A stretch of 64,000 nt of DNA from JADCRZ01 sp041751095 (GTDB taxonomy: Bacteria; Bacteroidota; Bacteroidia; Chitinophagales; Chitinophagaceae), in the NCBI GenBank assembly GCA_041751095.1, contig JBGSYC010000215.1, positions 1-64,000 of the forward strand, given 5' to 3'. How positions within the stretch are numbered: the first letter of the stretch is position 1; each line of letters opens with the position of its first letter. Under the pieces are notes generated by a model that saw nothing but the letters and a program-made list of their open reading frames with translations, did not search any database and was not told the DNA's origin. The position numbers and the translations under genes were made by a program. Below are positions 54,262-63,127 of the stretch, piece after piece.

Positions 54262-54936
54262 CTAAAATGTAAATCCGATTCCAACTTTGGCCACGCGGTT
54301 GTACGATTTGAAATTGCTGTTTGCGTCGACTCTTGAAAGCCCGTGCTCATAGCCGGCCTGAATATTAAATCCATTGCCAAACTGGTACGCTAATCCACCG
54401 GTTAAACCGACGTCCCATCTTTTGAAATTATCCGTCATATCGATATCGCGCTGAAAAACGGAAAACCCGAAGACACCCGCATTCAGATGCAGATTGTTCT
54501 GAAGAAGGTAAGATACCTGCGGCCCGGCAAAAAGCTGCAAACCTTTGACAAGATTGGCCTTTAGAACCACAGGCACATCAATGTAACTTGATTGCATCTG
54601 AACTGTAGCATTAGGCCCTAAAAACTTTAAAGCGCTGATCTCAATATCTCCATTCATTGTGTAACCTTTCTGAGAGAAGTATATTCCCGGCTCAACGGAA
54701 AGCGTGGCACTTACCGGAACATTCATGTAACCGCCTGCATAAAACGCTTTTCTTGAACGGGTACTAACAAGGCCGTCTGCCACGTTTACCAGCTTATTCA
54801 TATTATTAACCGCTTCACCGTTCCAGTCGGAAATTGTCAGGCCAGCCCGGATACCATAGGAGGGCTGCGATTGGGCAGATACATTTTCAAAGCAAAAAAC
54901 CGAAGTGATCATGATCAGAAAGTAACTCTTTTTCAT
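54262..54936 (-). CDS. outer-membrane beta-barrel protein
   Basis: The 224-residue protein starts with a signal peptide (MKKSYFLIMITSVFCFENVSAQ). The mature part is an eight-strand type barrel of the porin-like family common in Bacteroidota, beginning YGIRAGLTISDW. Typical strands are LSVEPGIYFSQKGY, YIDVPVVLKANLVKGLQLFAGPQ and WDVGLTGGLAYQF. It ends in an aromatic C-terminus (KVGIGFTF), the usual BAM signal. No ligand is known. It converges on mutS. Confidence 0.87.
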   Translation of the reverse strand: MKKSYFLIMITSVFCFENVSAQSQPSYGIRAGLTISDWNGEAVNNMNKLVNVADGLVSTRSRKAFYAGGYMNVPVSATLSVEPGIYFSQKGYTMNGDIEISALKFLGPNATVQMQSSYIDVPVVLKANLVKGLQLFAGPQVSYLLQNNLHLNAGVFGFSVFQRDIDMTDNFKRWDVGLTGGLAYQFGNGFNIQAGYEHGLSRVDANSNFKSYNRVAKVGIGFTF

Positions 54937-55234
54937 AAAATTGTAAAGAAGGGATTTTTAAGCCTGCTTCATTATTTATGATTAGAAAAACATGCCAGTA
55001 ACGCACCGCTTAACAGAACAAAAAGTTAAACCAAAATCTGAAAAATAAATGTTCAGAGGCATTAAACTTTCACCCTTACAACCAGGTCAGATGATGTTGC
55101 TCCTGCTGATACATTTTTCGTGTATACGTTAACGTTAATGGAAGTATTCCGCCTGCATGTAAGGAAAACCACAGAAGCACATCCCGGGCAGGCGTATTGA
55201 AAAAGCTGCTTAAACGTGTCATTCAACCAGTGTA

Positions 55235-55345
55235 GAGGAACAAAGAAGAAAACCACCGAGGGCACAGAGAAGGGAACCATGGAGTTCACTAAGATTTTTA
55301 CTTGAGGTTACGTTTAGTTTTAAGGTTGTCTTTGTGTTTGTACTA
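55235..55345. repeat. CACCGAGG/CACAGAG repeat, related to 226-325
   Basis: The stretch contains AACCACCGAGGGCACAGAG near 55252 and, downstream, TTGTCTTTGTGTTTGTAC, which can pair with it imperfectly. It resembles the repeat downstream of the other S41 gene in base composition and in the AACCAC, CAC and TTTGTGTT words. Confidence 0.45.
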
Positions 55346-55457
55346 TATAAGTCAAGGCGAGCTATGGCATCAACGCTTTATTTTATGTAACCAGGGTGAG
55401 TAATATTTTATAAGTCAGGTTCCGGGTATAGGTATTTGCCATAACCCACAATATTAC

Positions 55458-55650
55458 GGTGCGCTGCACCTCTTATATTACGAGGCCCCAAATCCTGGCG
55501 AGAGTATGGGGCCTGGCCAATGTGCCGATGCGTACTCGTGCCTTTTACTTTAGCAGAGATTCTGATAGTAGTGCTTTAACTTTCCATACTTGGCACGAGA
55601 ACGCCACGCTCAATCCTGCGCCGCATTCTCGCGCGAGGCCAGCGGACATC
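55458..55650. repeat. cluster of REP-like palindromes
   Basis: Three inverted repeats occur in series: GGTGC/GCACC (55458-55470, three-base loop), AGGCCCCA/TGGGGCCT (55483-55490 and 55507-55514, 16-base loop) and CTCGTGCC/GGCACGAG (55535-55542 and 55592-55599). GC-rich words such as TCTCGCGCGAG follow. No gene or terminator T-tract fits them. Confidence 0.6.
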
Positions 55651-55668
55651 GATACTTTTACTTTCCTC

Positions 55669-57054
55669 TTAAAATTTTATTCCCGTTGCAATTGCACCTT
55701 TAAAGGTGTTTGGGTTCAGCATTTCGTTAGTGGTTCTTACCTGCGAGGGTACAGTTGTTTCGGCTATGCTCTGTGCACCATAAATCCCGGCAGTTTCTGC
55801 GCGGCTGAATGCGCCGGTACTAATAAAACGGATAATGCTTGCAAGGCAGGGCTCACTCCTGTCACCCCATTCTTTATCTAATCCGTCGGCCGCTTTGTTA
55901 TCTGTTTTTATCCCGTCGAAATAGCTTCCCTCCCCATTTTTATTTGTACTCCTGAAAGACACGGGGAAAATATACCAGTCCTTTACGGGGATCGGGAAAA
56001 AGCCCACGGGTTTGCCATAAGAATTAGAAGGCCCCACTACCTTAACGTCAAGATATGGCTTAAGGTTATTGATTAAAAGCTCACTTGCAGACGCCGTGCC
56101 GTTACTTACAATAAAAAATATGCGGCTCAGGTTAAGTGAACCCAGTTTTCTAAACCGTGTTGTTGAATTGAACTGCTTGTATTTGTCATTGTATTGCTGG
56201 TTCATCATAATGTTTCCGTTCCCTGAAGAATTGATCAGGTAGTTGGCCAGTTTGTCCTGTACGGAAACATAACCCCCTCCATTATACCTGAGATCGATAA
56301 CCACCTCGTTCACGCTTTCCTGGCTGAACCTGTTGAATATCCGCTGGAACTGGTTATAAATTTGGGTGGTATCACCAAGGAAAGAATTAAAGACCACGTA
56401 ACCGGCCTTTTTTGACCCTGCCGTATAAACGGAATCCAAAAAAATAGGGTTCTCCTGGTATCCTGCCGCTTTTAAAGCAACATCTACTACGGAGCCATCC
56501 GGCTTTTCGAAGGTTATATTGCTGCCCGGGCTGCTATAAATATTATCAACAAGAAACTTGGAATTCGTTGTAGTAATATTTGTATTCCCGTTGATCTTTG
56601 TTATGCGCCAGCCGCGCCGTATTCCTGCAATACCCGCCGGAGATGCTTTTTCGACATACTTAACCCGAAGGTCGCCCTCTTTGATAAAGAAAACATTCAT
56701 TCCAAAATCGTCCGCGGCTCCGGAGCTTACGTTATCCCAGTCTTTTTGTTTAGCCGCGAAGCTCCAGCGGTCCACCGGATTGGGAAATCCTGGTTCTTTG
56801 CTAAAGGCTCTGATCGCCGTCATTATTTTGTCAGGATCTGCATAAGACCTTGGATTGAAATCAGTGGGTATCTGGGAATACCAGAGATAAATATCTCTGG
56901 TATTCATCAGGACTGAATCCTTTATTTTATCCTCCTCACTGGTGCTGGTAGTTGGAGGAGCAACCGGGGCCAGCGCTGTTTCGCTTACTTCTTTCTGGCA
57001 CGAAACAAATATTCCCATGCTAAAAACCAAAAATGTCAACAGTTTATATCTCAT
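55669..57054 (-). CDS. S41 family C-terminal-processing-type peptidase, lipoprotein (paralogue B)
   Basis: The 461-residue protein matches the one at 468-1856 along its whole length. It has a lipoprotein signal (SMGIFVSC, Cys19), a PDZ-like segment (EKASPAGIAGIRRGWRITKI), and the S41 core with DLRYNGGG, the nucleophile Ser322 in SASE and Lys348 in GKPVG, again 26 residues apart. DIYLWYSQIP and the ending FKGAIATGIKF also recur. It lacks the short (Asn-Ser-Ala)-rich insert around residue 115-125 of paralogue A. It stands alone, followed by the palindrome cluster. Substrate unknown. Confidence 0.88.
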   Translation of the reverse strand: MRYKLLTFLVFSMGIFVSCQKEVSETALAPVAPPTTSTSEEDKIKDSVLMNTRDIYLWYSQIPTDFNPRSYADPDKIMTAIRAFSKEPGFPNPVDRWSFAAKQKDWDNVSSGAADDFGMNVFFIKEGDLRVKYVEKASPAGIAGIRRGWRITKINGNTNITTTNSKFLVDNIYSSPGSNITFEKPDGSVVDVALKAAGYQENPIFLDSVYTAGSKKAGYVVFNSFLGDTTQIYNQFQRIFNRFSQESVNEVVIDLRYNGGGYVSVQDKLANYLINSSGNGNIMMNQQYNDKYKQFNSTTRFRKLGSLNLSRIFFIVSNGTASASELLINNLKPYLDVKVVGPSNSYGKPVGFFPIPVKDWYIFPVSFRSTNKNGEGSYFDGIKTDNKAADGLDKEWGDRSEPCLASIIRFISTGAFSRAETAGIYGAQSIAETTVPSQVRTTNEMLNPNTFKGAIATGIKF

Positions 57055-57396
57055 ATGAATGAATTAAATAAACACTTAAATCCTATTAACGAACAAATGC
57101 CTTACCCAAATTTTTAAATCAACTATTTTAACATCATGTTACCATTCTTCCCGCCAAAGTAACAGCTGTAAAATCCTAAGTTAACAATTTCGCTAAACAT
57201 CAGGAAACCGGATTTGTTCGTCGCCTGTTCCACATGTTTCTCTGCATATTGAAGTTAATTTCACCTGGCATACATTAGTAAGCATTTTCGTATTTTGCAC
57301 GCTTTAAGTCATAATTTTCCTGATATATCGGCATTCCCGGGGCAATCGCGAACAAGACACAACGCTAATCCGGAATAACTTCAACTACATGATTAC
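57055..57396. other. divergent intergenic region before maeB
   Basis: The 342-base gap holds promoters for the reverse S41 gene and forward maeB. TATTTTGC near 57290 is one base short of the -7 consensus. Nothing else stands out. Confidence 0.35.
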
Positions 57397-59766
57397 GTGA
57401 AAGAGATCAAAAAGCAACAGATACACAAAGAGCTGAGAAAGGAACAGGCCCTTGATTATCATTCGAAAGGCAGGCCAGGGAAAATTGAAGTTATTCCAAC
57501 TAAAGATGCCAAGACGCAACGGGATCTTTCTTTGGCGTACTCCCCGGGGGTGGCAGAGCCCTGCAAGGAAATCTTTAAAAATGTTGAGGACGTTTATAAG
57601 TATACGGCTCGTGGAAACCTGGTTGGGGTGATCAGTAATGGTACGGCAGTGCTTGGACTGGGGGACATCGGCCCCGAAGCAAGCAAACCAGTTATGGAAG
57701 GAAAGGGCGTTCTGTTTAAAATATTTGCTGACATCGACGTTTTTGACATCGAGATCAACGAAAAGGATCCGGAGATGTTTGTCAGGATCGTCAAAGCGCT
57801 TGAGCCAACCTTCGGTGGCATCAACCTCGAAGACATTAAGGCCCCCGAATGTTTTTACATCGAAAAGCAACTGAGGGAACAGTTGAAGATCCCCGTTATG
57901 CATGATGATCAGCATGGAACCGCTATCATCAGCAGCGCTGCTTTGCTGAATGCGCTGGAACTGCAGAAGAAAAGGATCGGCAGGGCGAAATTTGTGATCA
58001 ATGGAGCGGGCGCTGCGGCAATGGCCTGCGTGTTACTATACAAGGCCCTTGGTGCAAACCCGGAGAATTTCACCATGTTCGACAAGGACGGCGTTATACA
58101 TACGGGAAGAACGGACCTCGAGGAAAACAAGCGGCAGTTCGCCAACACCAATAATACCGGTCTTACGTTAGCAGCAGCAATGAAGGATGCCGATGTATTT
58201 ATCGGCTTAAGCGTAGGTAATGTTGTTTCGCCGGAAATGATCAAATCAATGGCTAAGAATCCGATCGTTTTTGCGATGGCTAACCCAGATCCCGAGATTC
58301 CTTACGAGGCGGCTGTCGGAGCCCGAAAGGACATCATCATGGCTACCGGCCGCAGCGACTACCCAAACCAGGTTAATAATGTGCTGGGATTTCCCTTTAT
58401 CTTCCGTGGCGCGCTTGACGTGCGGGCAACACAGATAAACGAAGCTATGAAGCTGGCCGCGGTAAAATCCCTGGCCGAACTCACAAAAAGTGCCGTTCCT
58501 GATATTGTAAACCTGGCCTACAATGAAAAAACGATCTCCTTCGGCGAAAACTATATCATTCCCAAACCCCTTGATCCCCGGCTGCTTGTAACAGTGGCTC
58601 CTGCTGTTGCGCGGGCCGCAATGGATAGCGGGGTAGCACAGAAAAATATCGAGAACTGGGATGCGTATGCGGAAGAGTTAAACCGTCGGCTGGGACTGGA
58701 TAATCAGTTACTGAGAGTGATCGGCAACAAGGCAAAGAGCGATCCCCGCCGGCTGGTGTTTGCAGAAGCGGATAATATAAAAATTTTAAAGGTAGCCCAG
58801 ATCATATTTGATGAAGGTGTGGCATATCCTATCCTGTTAGGTGAGGAAAGCAAGATAAGGTCTATGGCCCTCGAAAATCATATAGATATTGAAGGGTTGC
58901 CTATTATTGATACGCGAAGCGACGAGCAGGAACAAAAAAGAAAAAAGTTTGGAGAACTGTTTTTTCGCAAAAGGCAGCGCAGGGGTTTTAACCATTATGA
59001 AGCCATCAAGATGATGAAGGATAGAAATCATTTCGGTTGTATGATGGTGGAAACAGGTGATGCTGATGCGATGATTTCAGGCCTGACAAAAAATTATCCC
59101 GATACCATCCGTCCCGCCCTGCATATTATCGGTACTGAGGAAGGCGTGAAAAAAATTGCGGGGATGTATCTTCTGCTTACTAAAAGGGGGCCCCTGTTCA
59201 TGGCCGACACCACAGTTAATTTTAACCCGACTGCTGAAGAACTTGCAGACATAACCTTAATGGTAGCCAGGGAGGTTCGCAACTTTAACGTTACGCCACG
59301 GATAGCCATGCTCAGCTATTCTAATTTCGGAAGCAGCAATTCCCCGGAAGCGAGGCTTGTTGCCGATGCAAGGATTCTTGTCAAACGAAAGGACCCTTCC
59401 CTGATCGTTGATGGTGAAATGCAGGCCAGTATGGCATTCAATGCGGAGATCAGGCGCGACAATTACCCCTTTAACGAACTTGCCGACCAGGAAGTGAATA
59501 CCCTTATTTTTCCCAACCTTGCAGCAGGAAACATCGCTTATAACTTACTCAAGGAAGTCGGCGGAGCAGATGCGATCGGCCCCATTTTGTTAGGGTTGAA
59601 AAAACCGGTTCACGTATTGCAATTGGGTAGTTCTGTACGGAGTATTTATAACATGGCGTTGATCGCCGTTGTGGATGCCCAGATCAAATGCAAGATATCG
59701 AGTGAAGAAATCGTCAGCCGTTCACGCTGGTGGAAACGGTTCAAAAAAGTTAAGGAAGTGAGATAG
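57397..59766 (+). CDS. maeB: malic enzyme with phosphotransacetylase-like C-terminal domain
   Basis: The enzyme oxidatively decarboxylates malate to pyruvate. The 789-residue protein has a malic enzyme part (about 1-430): the catalytic Tyr in LAYSPGVAEPC, GLGDIGPEAS, the Asp ligands in IPVMHDDQHGTAI, and the dinucleotide fold at FVINGAGAAAMA. From about 440 a phosphate acetyltransferase-like domain runs to the end (KIMRAN-like EADNIKILKVAQ, GLTKNYPDTIRPAL). This domain regulates rather than catalyses in known MaeB. It starts at GTG 57397, since no ATG lies in frame upstream in a sensible place. No operon partners. Confidence 0.95.
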   Translation: MKEIKKQQIHKELRKEQALDYHSKGRPGKIEVIPTKDAKTQRDLSLAYSPGVAEPCKEIFKNVEDVYKYTARGNLVGVISNGTAVLGLGDIGPEASKPVMEGKGVLFKIFADIDVFDIEINEKDPEMFVRIVKALEPTFGGINLEDIKAPECFYIEKQLREQLKIPVMHDDQHGTAIISSAALLNALELQKKRIGRAKFVINGAGAAAMACVLLYKALGANPENFTMFDKDGVIHTGRTDLEENKRQFANTNNTGLTLAAAMKDADVFIGLSVGNVVSPEMIKSMAKNPIVFAMANPDPEIPYEAAVGARKDIIMATGRSDYPNQVNNVLGFPFIFRGALDVRATQINEAMKLAAVKSLAELTKSAVPDIVNLAYNEKTISFGENYIIPKPLDPRLLVTVAPAVARAAMDSGVAQKNIENWDAYAEELNRRLGLDNQLLRVIGNKAKSDPRRLVFAEADNIKILKVAQIIFDEGVAYPILLGEESKIRSMALENHIDIEGLPIIDTRSDEQEQKRKKFGELFFRKRQRRGFNHYEAIKMMKDRNHFGCMMVETGDADAMISGLTKNYPDTIRPALHIIGTEEGVKKIAGMYLLLTKRGPLFMADTTVNFNPTAEELADITLMVAREVRNFNVTPRIAMLSYSNFGSSNSPEARLVADARILVKRKDPSLIVDGEMQASMAFNAEIRRDNYPFNELADQEVNTLIFPNLAAGNIAYNLLKEVGGADAIGPILLGLKKPVHVLQLGSSVRSIYNMALIAVVDAQIKCKISSEEIVSRSRWWKRFKKVKEVR

Positions 59767-59934
59767 CTATACACGTCCACTTATCTTTTCATACGTTGAA
59801 CACTTGTTGATCTATCCTACGGGTATGCATATATTTTTATCCTGCAAAAAGAGAAAGCTGTAATTTCAATCCATATTACCGTAAATAAGCACCATTGCTA
59901 CGTAACGGTTACTACGGATCACAACGAAAAATAC

Positions 59935-60672
59935 ATGAAACTTTTTTCAGAAATAGGCCGTTTTCTTTTGTTGATGAAAGGGATGTTTTCAAAACCGGAG
60001 AACTGGAAAGTATATTGGAAAGAATTTATGCACCAGTGTTCGGATATAGGGATCGGCTCGTTAGGAATTGTTGTGATCATCTCTTTTTTTATAGGGGCTG
60101 TATCTGCGGTGCAGACTGCCTACCAGCTCGTGAGCCCGCTTATTCCAAAATCCTCTATTGCCCAGATCGTGAGGGATACGGTAATCCTTGAATTTGCACC
60201 TACCCTTGTTTGTATCGTGCTGGCAGGTGTTATTGGAAGCAAGATTGCAAGTGAGCTGGGAAATATGCGGGTAAGCGAGCAGATTGACGCCCTGGAGATT
60301 ATGGGCATTAATACAAAAGCCTATCTCGTTATGCCTAAGATCGTTGCCGCCCTGTTAATCATTCCCATGCTTGTGATCATTGCGATGGCCTTGGGAATTT
60401 TAGGGGGAAGGATTGCAGGCGTGGGCTCTGGAATTCTTTCGGCCGATCAGTTCGATAAAGGCCTGTTACAGAATTTTGTGCCTTACAATGTATTTTTTGC
60501 GCTTTCAAAAGCGTATACTTTTTCCTTTATTATATCCAGCGTACCCGCGTATTTTGGATTTTACGTGGAAGGTGGTGCGCTCGAAATTGGAAGGTCAAGC
60601 ACAAGGTCGGTTGTGGTGAGCTGTATACTGATCCTTTTAGCGGATTATGTGCTGTCGGCGCTACTATTATAA
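59935..60672 (+). CDS. mlaE: MlaE-type ABC transporter permease
   Basis: MlaE is the inner-membrane permease of a lipid transport system. The 245-residue protein has about five or six helices and the MlaE/YrbE hallmark ELGNMRVSEQIDALEIMGIN, preceded by VLAGVIGSKIASELGNM. The gene is followed after four bases by the ATPase, so the two are one transcript. A substrate-binding MlaD (MCE) gene is usual next to them but does not follow here. Confidence 0.93.
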   Translation: MKLFSEIGRFLLLMKGMFSKPENWKVYWKEFMHQCSDIGIGSLGIVVIISFFIGAVSAVQTAYQLVSPLIPKSSIAQIVRDTVILEFAPTLVCIVLAGVIGSKIASELGNMRVSEQIDALEIMGINTKAYLVMPKIVAALLIIPMLVIIAMALGILGGRIAGVGSGILSADQFDKGLLQNFVPYNVFFALSKAYTFSFIISSVPAYFGFYVEGGALEIGRSSTRSVVVSCILILLADYVLSALLL

Positions 60673-60676
60673 AAAA

Positions 60677-61534
60677 ATGAAACCGGTTATGATTGAAGTT
60701 GTAAAATTAAAGAAGGGCTTTGGCGACAAGATCGTTATCAACGATGTAAGCGCGGTTATGCATGATGGTAAGTGTAACCTGATCATAGGAACCAGCGGAA
60801 GCGGCAAAACGGTGCTGATGAAGTGCCTGATCGGATTGTTTCAACCCGACAGCGGCGATATATTGTATAACGGCAATTCATTCAACGCCATGGACGACGA
60901 GGCCAAAAAAGAGATCCGCAAAGAGATAGGCATGCTGTTCCAGGGGTCTGCCTTGTTTGACAGCCTTACCGTAGAACAGAATGTAATGTTTCCGCTTGAT
61001 ATGTTTACTGACTGGTCGTACCGGAAAAAGCGTAAGCGGGTTGACGAAGTGTTAGACCGCGTAAACCTGGAAAAAGCCAACAAGAAATTTCCGGCCGAGA
61101 TCAGCGGAGGAATGAAAAAGAGAGTAGGTATCGCGAGGGCCATCGTTTTAAATCCGAAATATCTTTTTTGCGATGAACCCAATTCGGGTCTTGACCCGCA
61201 AACGTCGCTCGTTATTGACAAACTAATACACGAGCTGACCGTTGAGTATAACATCACTACCGTCGTGAATACTCACGATATGAACAGCGTAATGGAAGTA
61301 GGCGATCACATCATTTATATGAACCAGGGATTAAAAGAGTGGGAAGGAAATAGTAAAGAGATCATTTTTAGCAAGAATGAAAAGCTGAATGAATTCATTT
61401 TTGCTTCTGAATTCTTAAAAGATGCCAAGGATATGCGGATGCTTGAAGTAGCGGGCAAGATCGATAATGACAGGGACATGAATGAATTGATGAACAACCC
61501 GGATTCCAGCCCATTCATTAATGAGAATAAATAA
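60677..61534 (+). CDS. mlaF: MlaF-type ABC transporter ATP-binding protein
   Basis: The 285-residue cytosolic ATPase partners MlaE. It shows Walker A (GTSGSGKTVLM), the Q-loop (LFQGSALFDS), the MlaF form of the signature (ISGGMKKRVGIARA), Walker B (YLFCDEPNSGLDP) and the H-loop (NTHDM). I place the start at ATG 60677 (MKPVMIEVVK); ATG 60689 is also possible. A C-terminal extension of about 50 residues beyond the usual end has SFEFLKDAK-like helical character. The next gene is an unrelated lipoprotein, so no MlaD follows. Confidence 0.93.
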   Translation: MKPVMIEVVKLKKGFGDKIVINDVSAVMHDGKCNLIIGTSGSGKTVLMKCLIGLFQPDSGDILYNGNSFNAMDDEAKKEIRKEIGMLFQGSALFDSLTVEQNVMFPLDMFTDWSYRKKRKRVDEVLDRVNLEKANKKFPAEISGGMKKRVGIARAIVLNPKYLFCDEPNSGLDPQTSLVIDKLIHELTVEYNITTVVNTHDMNSVMEVGDHIIYMNQGLKEWEGNSKEIIFSKNEKLNEFIFASEFLKDAKDMRMLEVAGKIDNDRDMNELMNNPDSSPFINENK

Positions 61535-61690
61535 CGCCTTGATGATGATGCACAGGCGCAATGGCAAAGCTATTGGGGCGGTTTAACCTGGGGATATGTA
61601 AATGCAAATATTCTATCCGCTTACAAACGAAACGCCCGCGGTTAAAGTAAAACTCCCGTACAAATAGTGCCATCACTAATTTAAACATGA

Positions 61691-62167
61691 ATGCTTAAAC
61701 GCTTTTCCGTTGTTGCAGTAGTCTGGCTCACTGCCTGCGCAGACGAAGGTGTGGTAAAAAGTAAATCTGCAAAGGATACCACGCTATTTGTCAGCAATGA
61801 TACAATTTCAGAAGTAAGACCCTTCGTTAGTGACAAACCAGTGGCTTCATGGGCTGTTTCCGTAGATGATCCTAAGCTCGAACAAAAATTCGGAGTACAC
61901 ATTTACGAAACAAATTTCACATTTAAATACCTGCTGCGCATGCAACACGGCGGCATGCACATAACGGATACCCTTAAAGTGCCAAATTTCGGCACACTGC
62001 CCGTCGTCCGCATCAGGCCGGGAAAAGACAAAATGTCCTGTATCATTGGATTTCTGGATCAGAACAAAGAATTCAAGGAGTATAAAAAATTAGTGGCAGA
62101 CGGAAACCAAATGAAATTAATCGTGCTAAAAAAATACTCCACCGGCGTTTACGAGAGTACAAAATGA
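61691..62167 (+). CDS. small lipoprotein of unknown function
   Basis: The 158 residues start with a lipobox signal (VVAVVWLTAC, Cys at 16), then a Lys/Ser-rich stretch and a compact part with Asp/Lys pairs. MHITDTLKVPNFGTLP and SCIIGFLDQNKEFKEYKKLV are the most structured segments. I do not recognise a family. It is 156 bases from the mlaF stop, so operon membership is uncertain. Confidence 0.7.
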   Translation: MLKRFSVVAVVWLTACADEGVVKSKSAKDTTLFVSNDTISEVRPFVSDKPVASWAVSVDDPKLEQKFGVHIYETNFTFKYLLRMQHGGMHITDTLKVPNFGTLPVVRIRPGKDKMSCIIGFLDQNKEFKEYKKLVADGNQMKLIVLKKYSTGVYESTK

Positions 62168-62308
62168 ATGGAACCCATTTCCGTGAAGGGCTTATCCATT
62201 GAAGTCATCGAAAGCTATCATCTGTTGCGAAAACTCCCGGAACATCCCTCCGGGTAGGTAAAGCTTTGTATTCATTATAATTCATCTTACCGCACCAGGG
62301 GATGCTAT
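62168..62308. other. intergenic region, first part
   Basis: These 141 bases follow the lipoprotein gene. No hairpin or gene was seen. Confidence 0.3.
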
Positions 62309-62449
62309 ATGTCTTACCCGAAATCGAATAGGTTCATTGTAACCGTTCCTAACGCCAGAACCAGAATGGGCAACCGTTTTCCAGAAATTGGAAGAAAAGC
62401 AGTGCCTGTTAACGTTATACCGGCTGAATTTCTATTGGCACGCCATTAG
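62309..62449 (+). CDS. candidate short open frame, 46 residues
   Basis: An ATG at 62309 opens a frame of 46 codons to TAG 62447-62449, basic in character (RTRMGNRFPEIGRKAVP). No family is recognised and no ribosome-binding site stands out. It is kept only because a strong terminator follows it 41 bases downstream and no other gene in that gap would need one. It may be noise. Confidence 0.2.
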   Translation: MSYPKSNRFIVTVPNARTRMGNRFPEIGRKAVPVNVIPAEFLLARH

Positions 62450-62490
62450 CAAAATAGGTTTAGGTTTTTCATAGGATATGGTTTTAAAAC

Positions 62491-62521
62491 GGGGCGGGAT
62501 GTCTATCCCGGCCCCTTTTTT
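62491..62521 (+). terminator. rho-independent terminator
   Basis: GGGGC-GGGAT (62491-62500) pairs with ATCCC and GCCCC (62505-62509 and 62511-62515), with one bulged G and a four-base loop. Six T residues follow. It ends whatever transcript crosses this gap, possibly that of the lipoprotein gene or the 46-codon frame. Confidence 0.85.
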
Positions 62522-62644
62522 ATGCACCTAAAACTATTTCCATGTTTAACTGTTCTCCACTTCGTCAGCGATTCGCTAACAGTTGAGCTATGCAATACAA
62601 GAAACAGTTTTAACCAGGATATAGTTAAATAAGCAGGTACAGAT

Positions 62645-63079
62645 ATGCCGATGTGGATAGTATTTTCTCTGGTCGCGGCCCTGTCAGCGGGTATTTTCGT
62701 AACCCTTTCAAAGGCAGGAATAAAAAATGTAGATGCAAGCCTGGCATTTGCCATCCAATCTGTCCTCATATTCGTTGTGTCGTGGGGAGTTGTAGTGTTG
62801 AAGGGAAATCTTTCAGGAATAGGCCAGATTGAAAAGCGTACGTGGATATATCTGATTACAGCAGGAGTAATCACCACGCTTTCCTCTTTATTTTCTTTCG
62901 AGGCGTTAAAGTTGGGAGATGCTTCAAGGGTATCTCCGCTGGACAAAGTCTCGCTGGTTTTTGCGGTAATATTTGCCGTGATCTTTTTGAAAGAACGCGT
63001 AAACTGGCAGGTAATTACCGGCGGTGTACTGATGATCGCGGGAGCTTTGTTTATTGCATTCGCAAAAAAATCTTCCTGA
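62645..63079 (+). CDS. half-length EamA/DMT-type transporter protein
   Basis: The 144-residue membrane protein has four or five helices and matches one EamA repeat (KVSLVFAVIFAVIFLKERVNW is the helix with the conserved ERV/LxE feature). Full EamA proteins carry two repeats in about 300 residues, whereas short single-repeat ones are known and may work as dimers of opposed orientation. The substrate is unknown. It stands between a terminator and the convergent GNAT gene. Confidence 0.82.
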   Translation: MPMWIVFSLVAALSAGIFVTLSKAGIKNVDASLAFAIQSVLIFVVSWGVVVLKGNLSGIGQIEKRTWIYLITAGVITTLSSLFSFEALKLGDASRVSPLDKVSLVFAVIFAVIFLKERVNWQVITGGVLMIAGALFIAFAKKSS

Positions 63080-63127
63080 TCGATATCGGCCTGAATAACA
63101 AGATCACACCCAATTCTAGTGATTTTT

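Larger units (their letters stand above)
54937..55668. other. 732-base intergenic region with repeats and palindromes
   Basis: This is the longest gene-free stretch in the window. It holds two repeat elements listed separately. A reverse open frame at 55062-55289 ends with protein-like residues (SINVNVYTKNVSAGATSSD), but its start lies inside the repeat, so I regard it as a decayed gene end at most. Confidence 0.55.

Noticed and set aside
55062..55289. 75-codon reverse frame with a protein-like end
   Set aside because: The start lies in repeat DNA, and no family was recognised; at most a decayed gene end.
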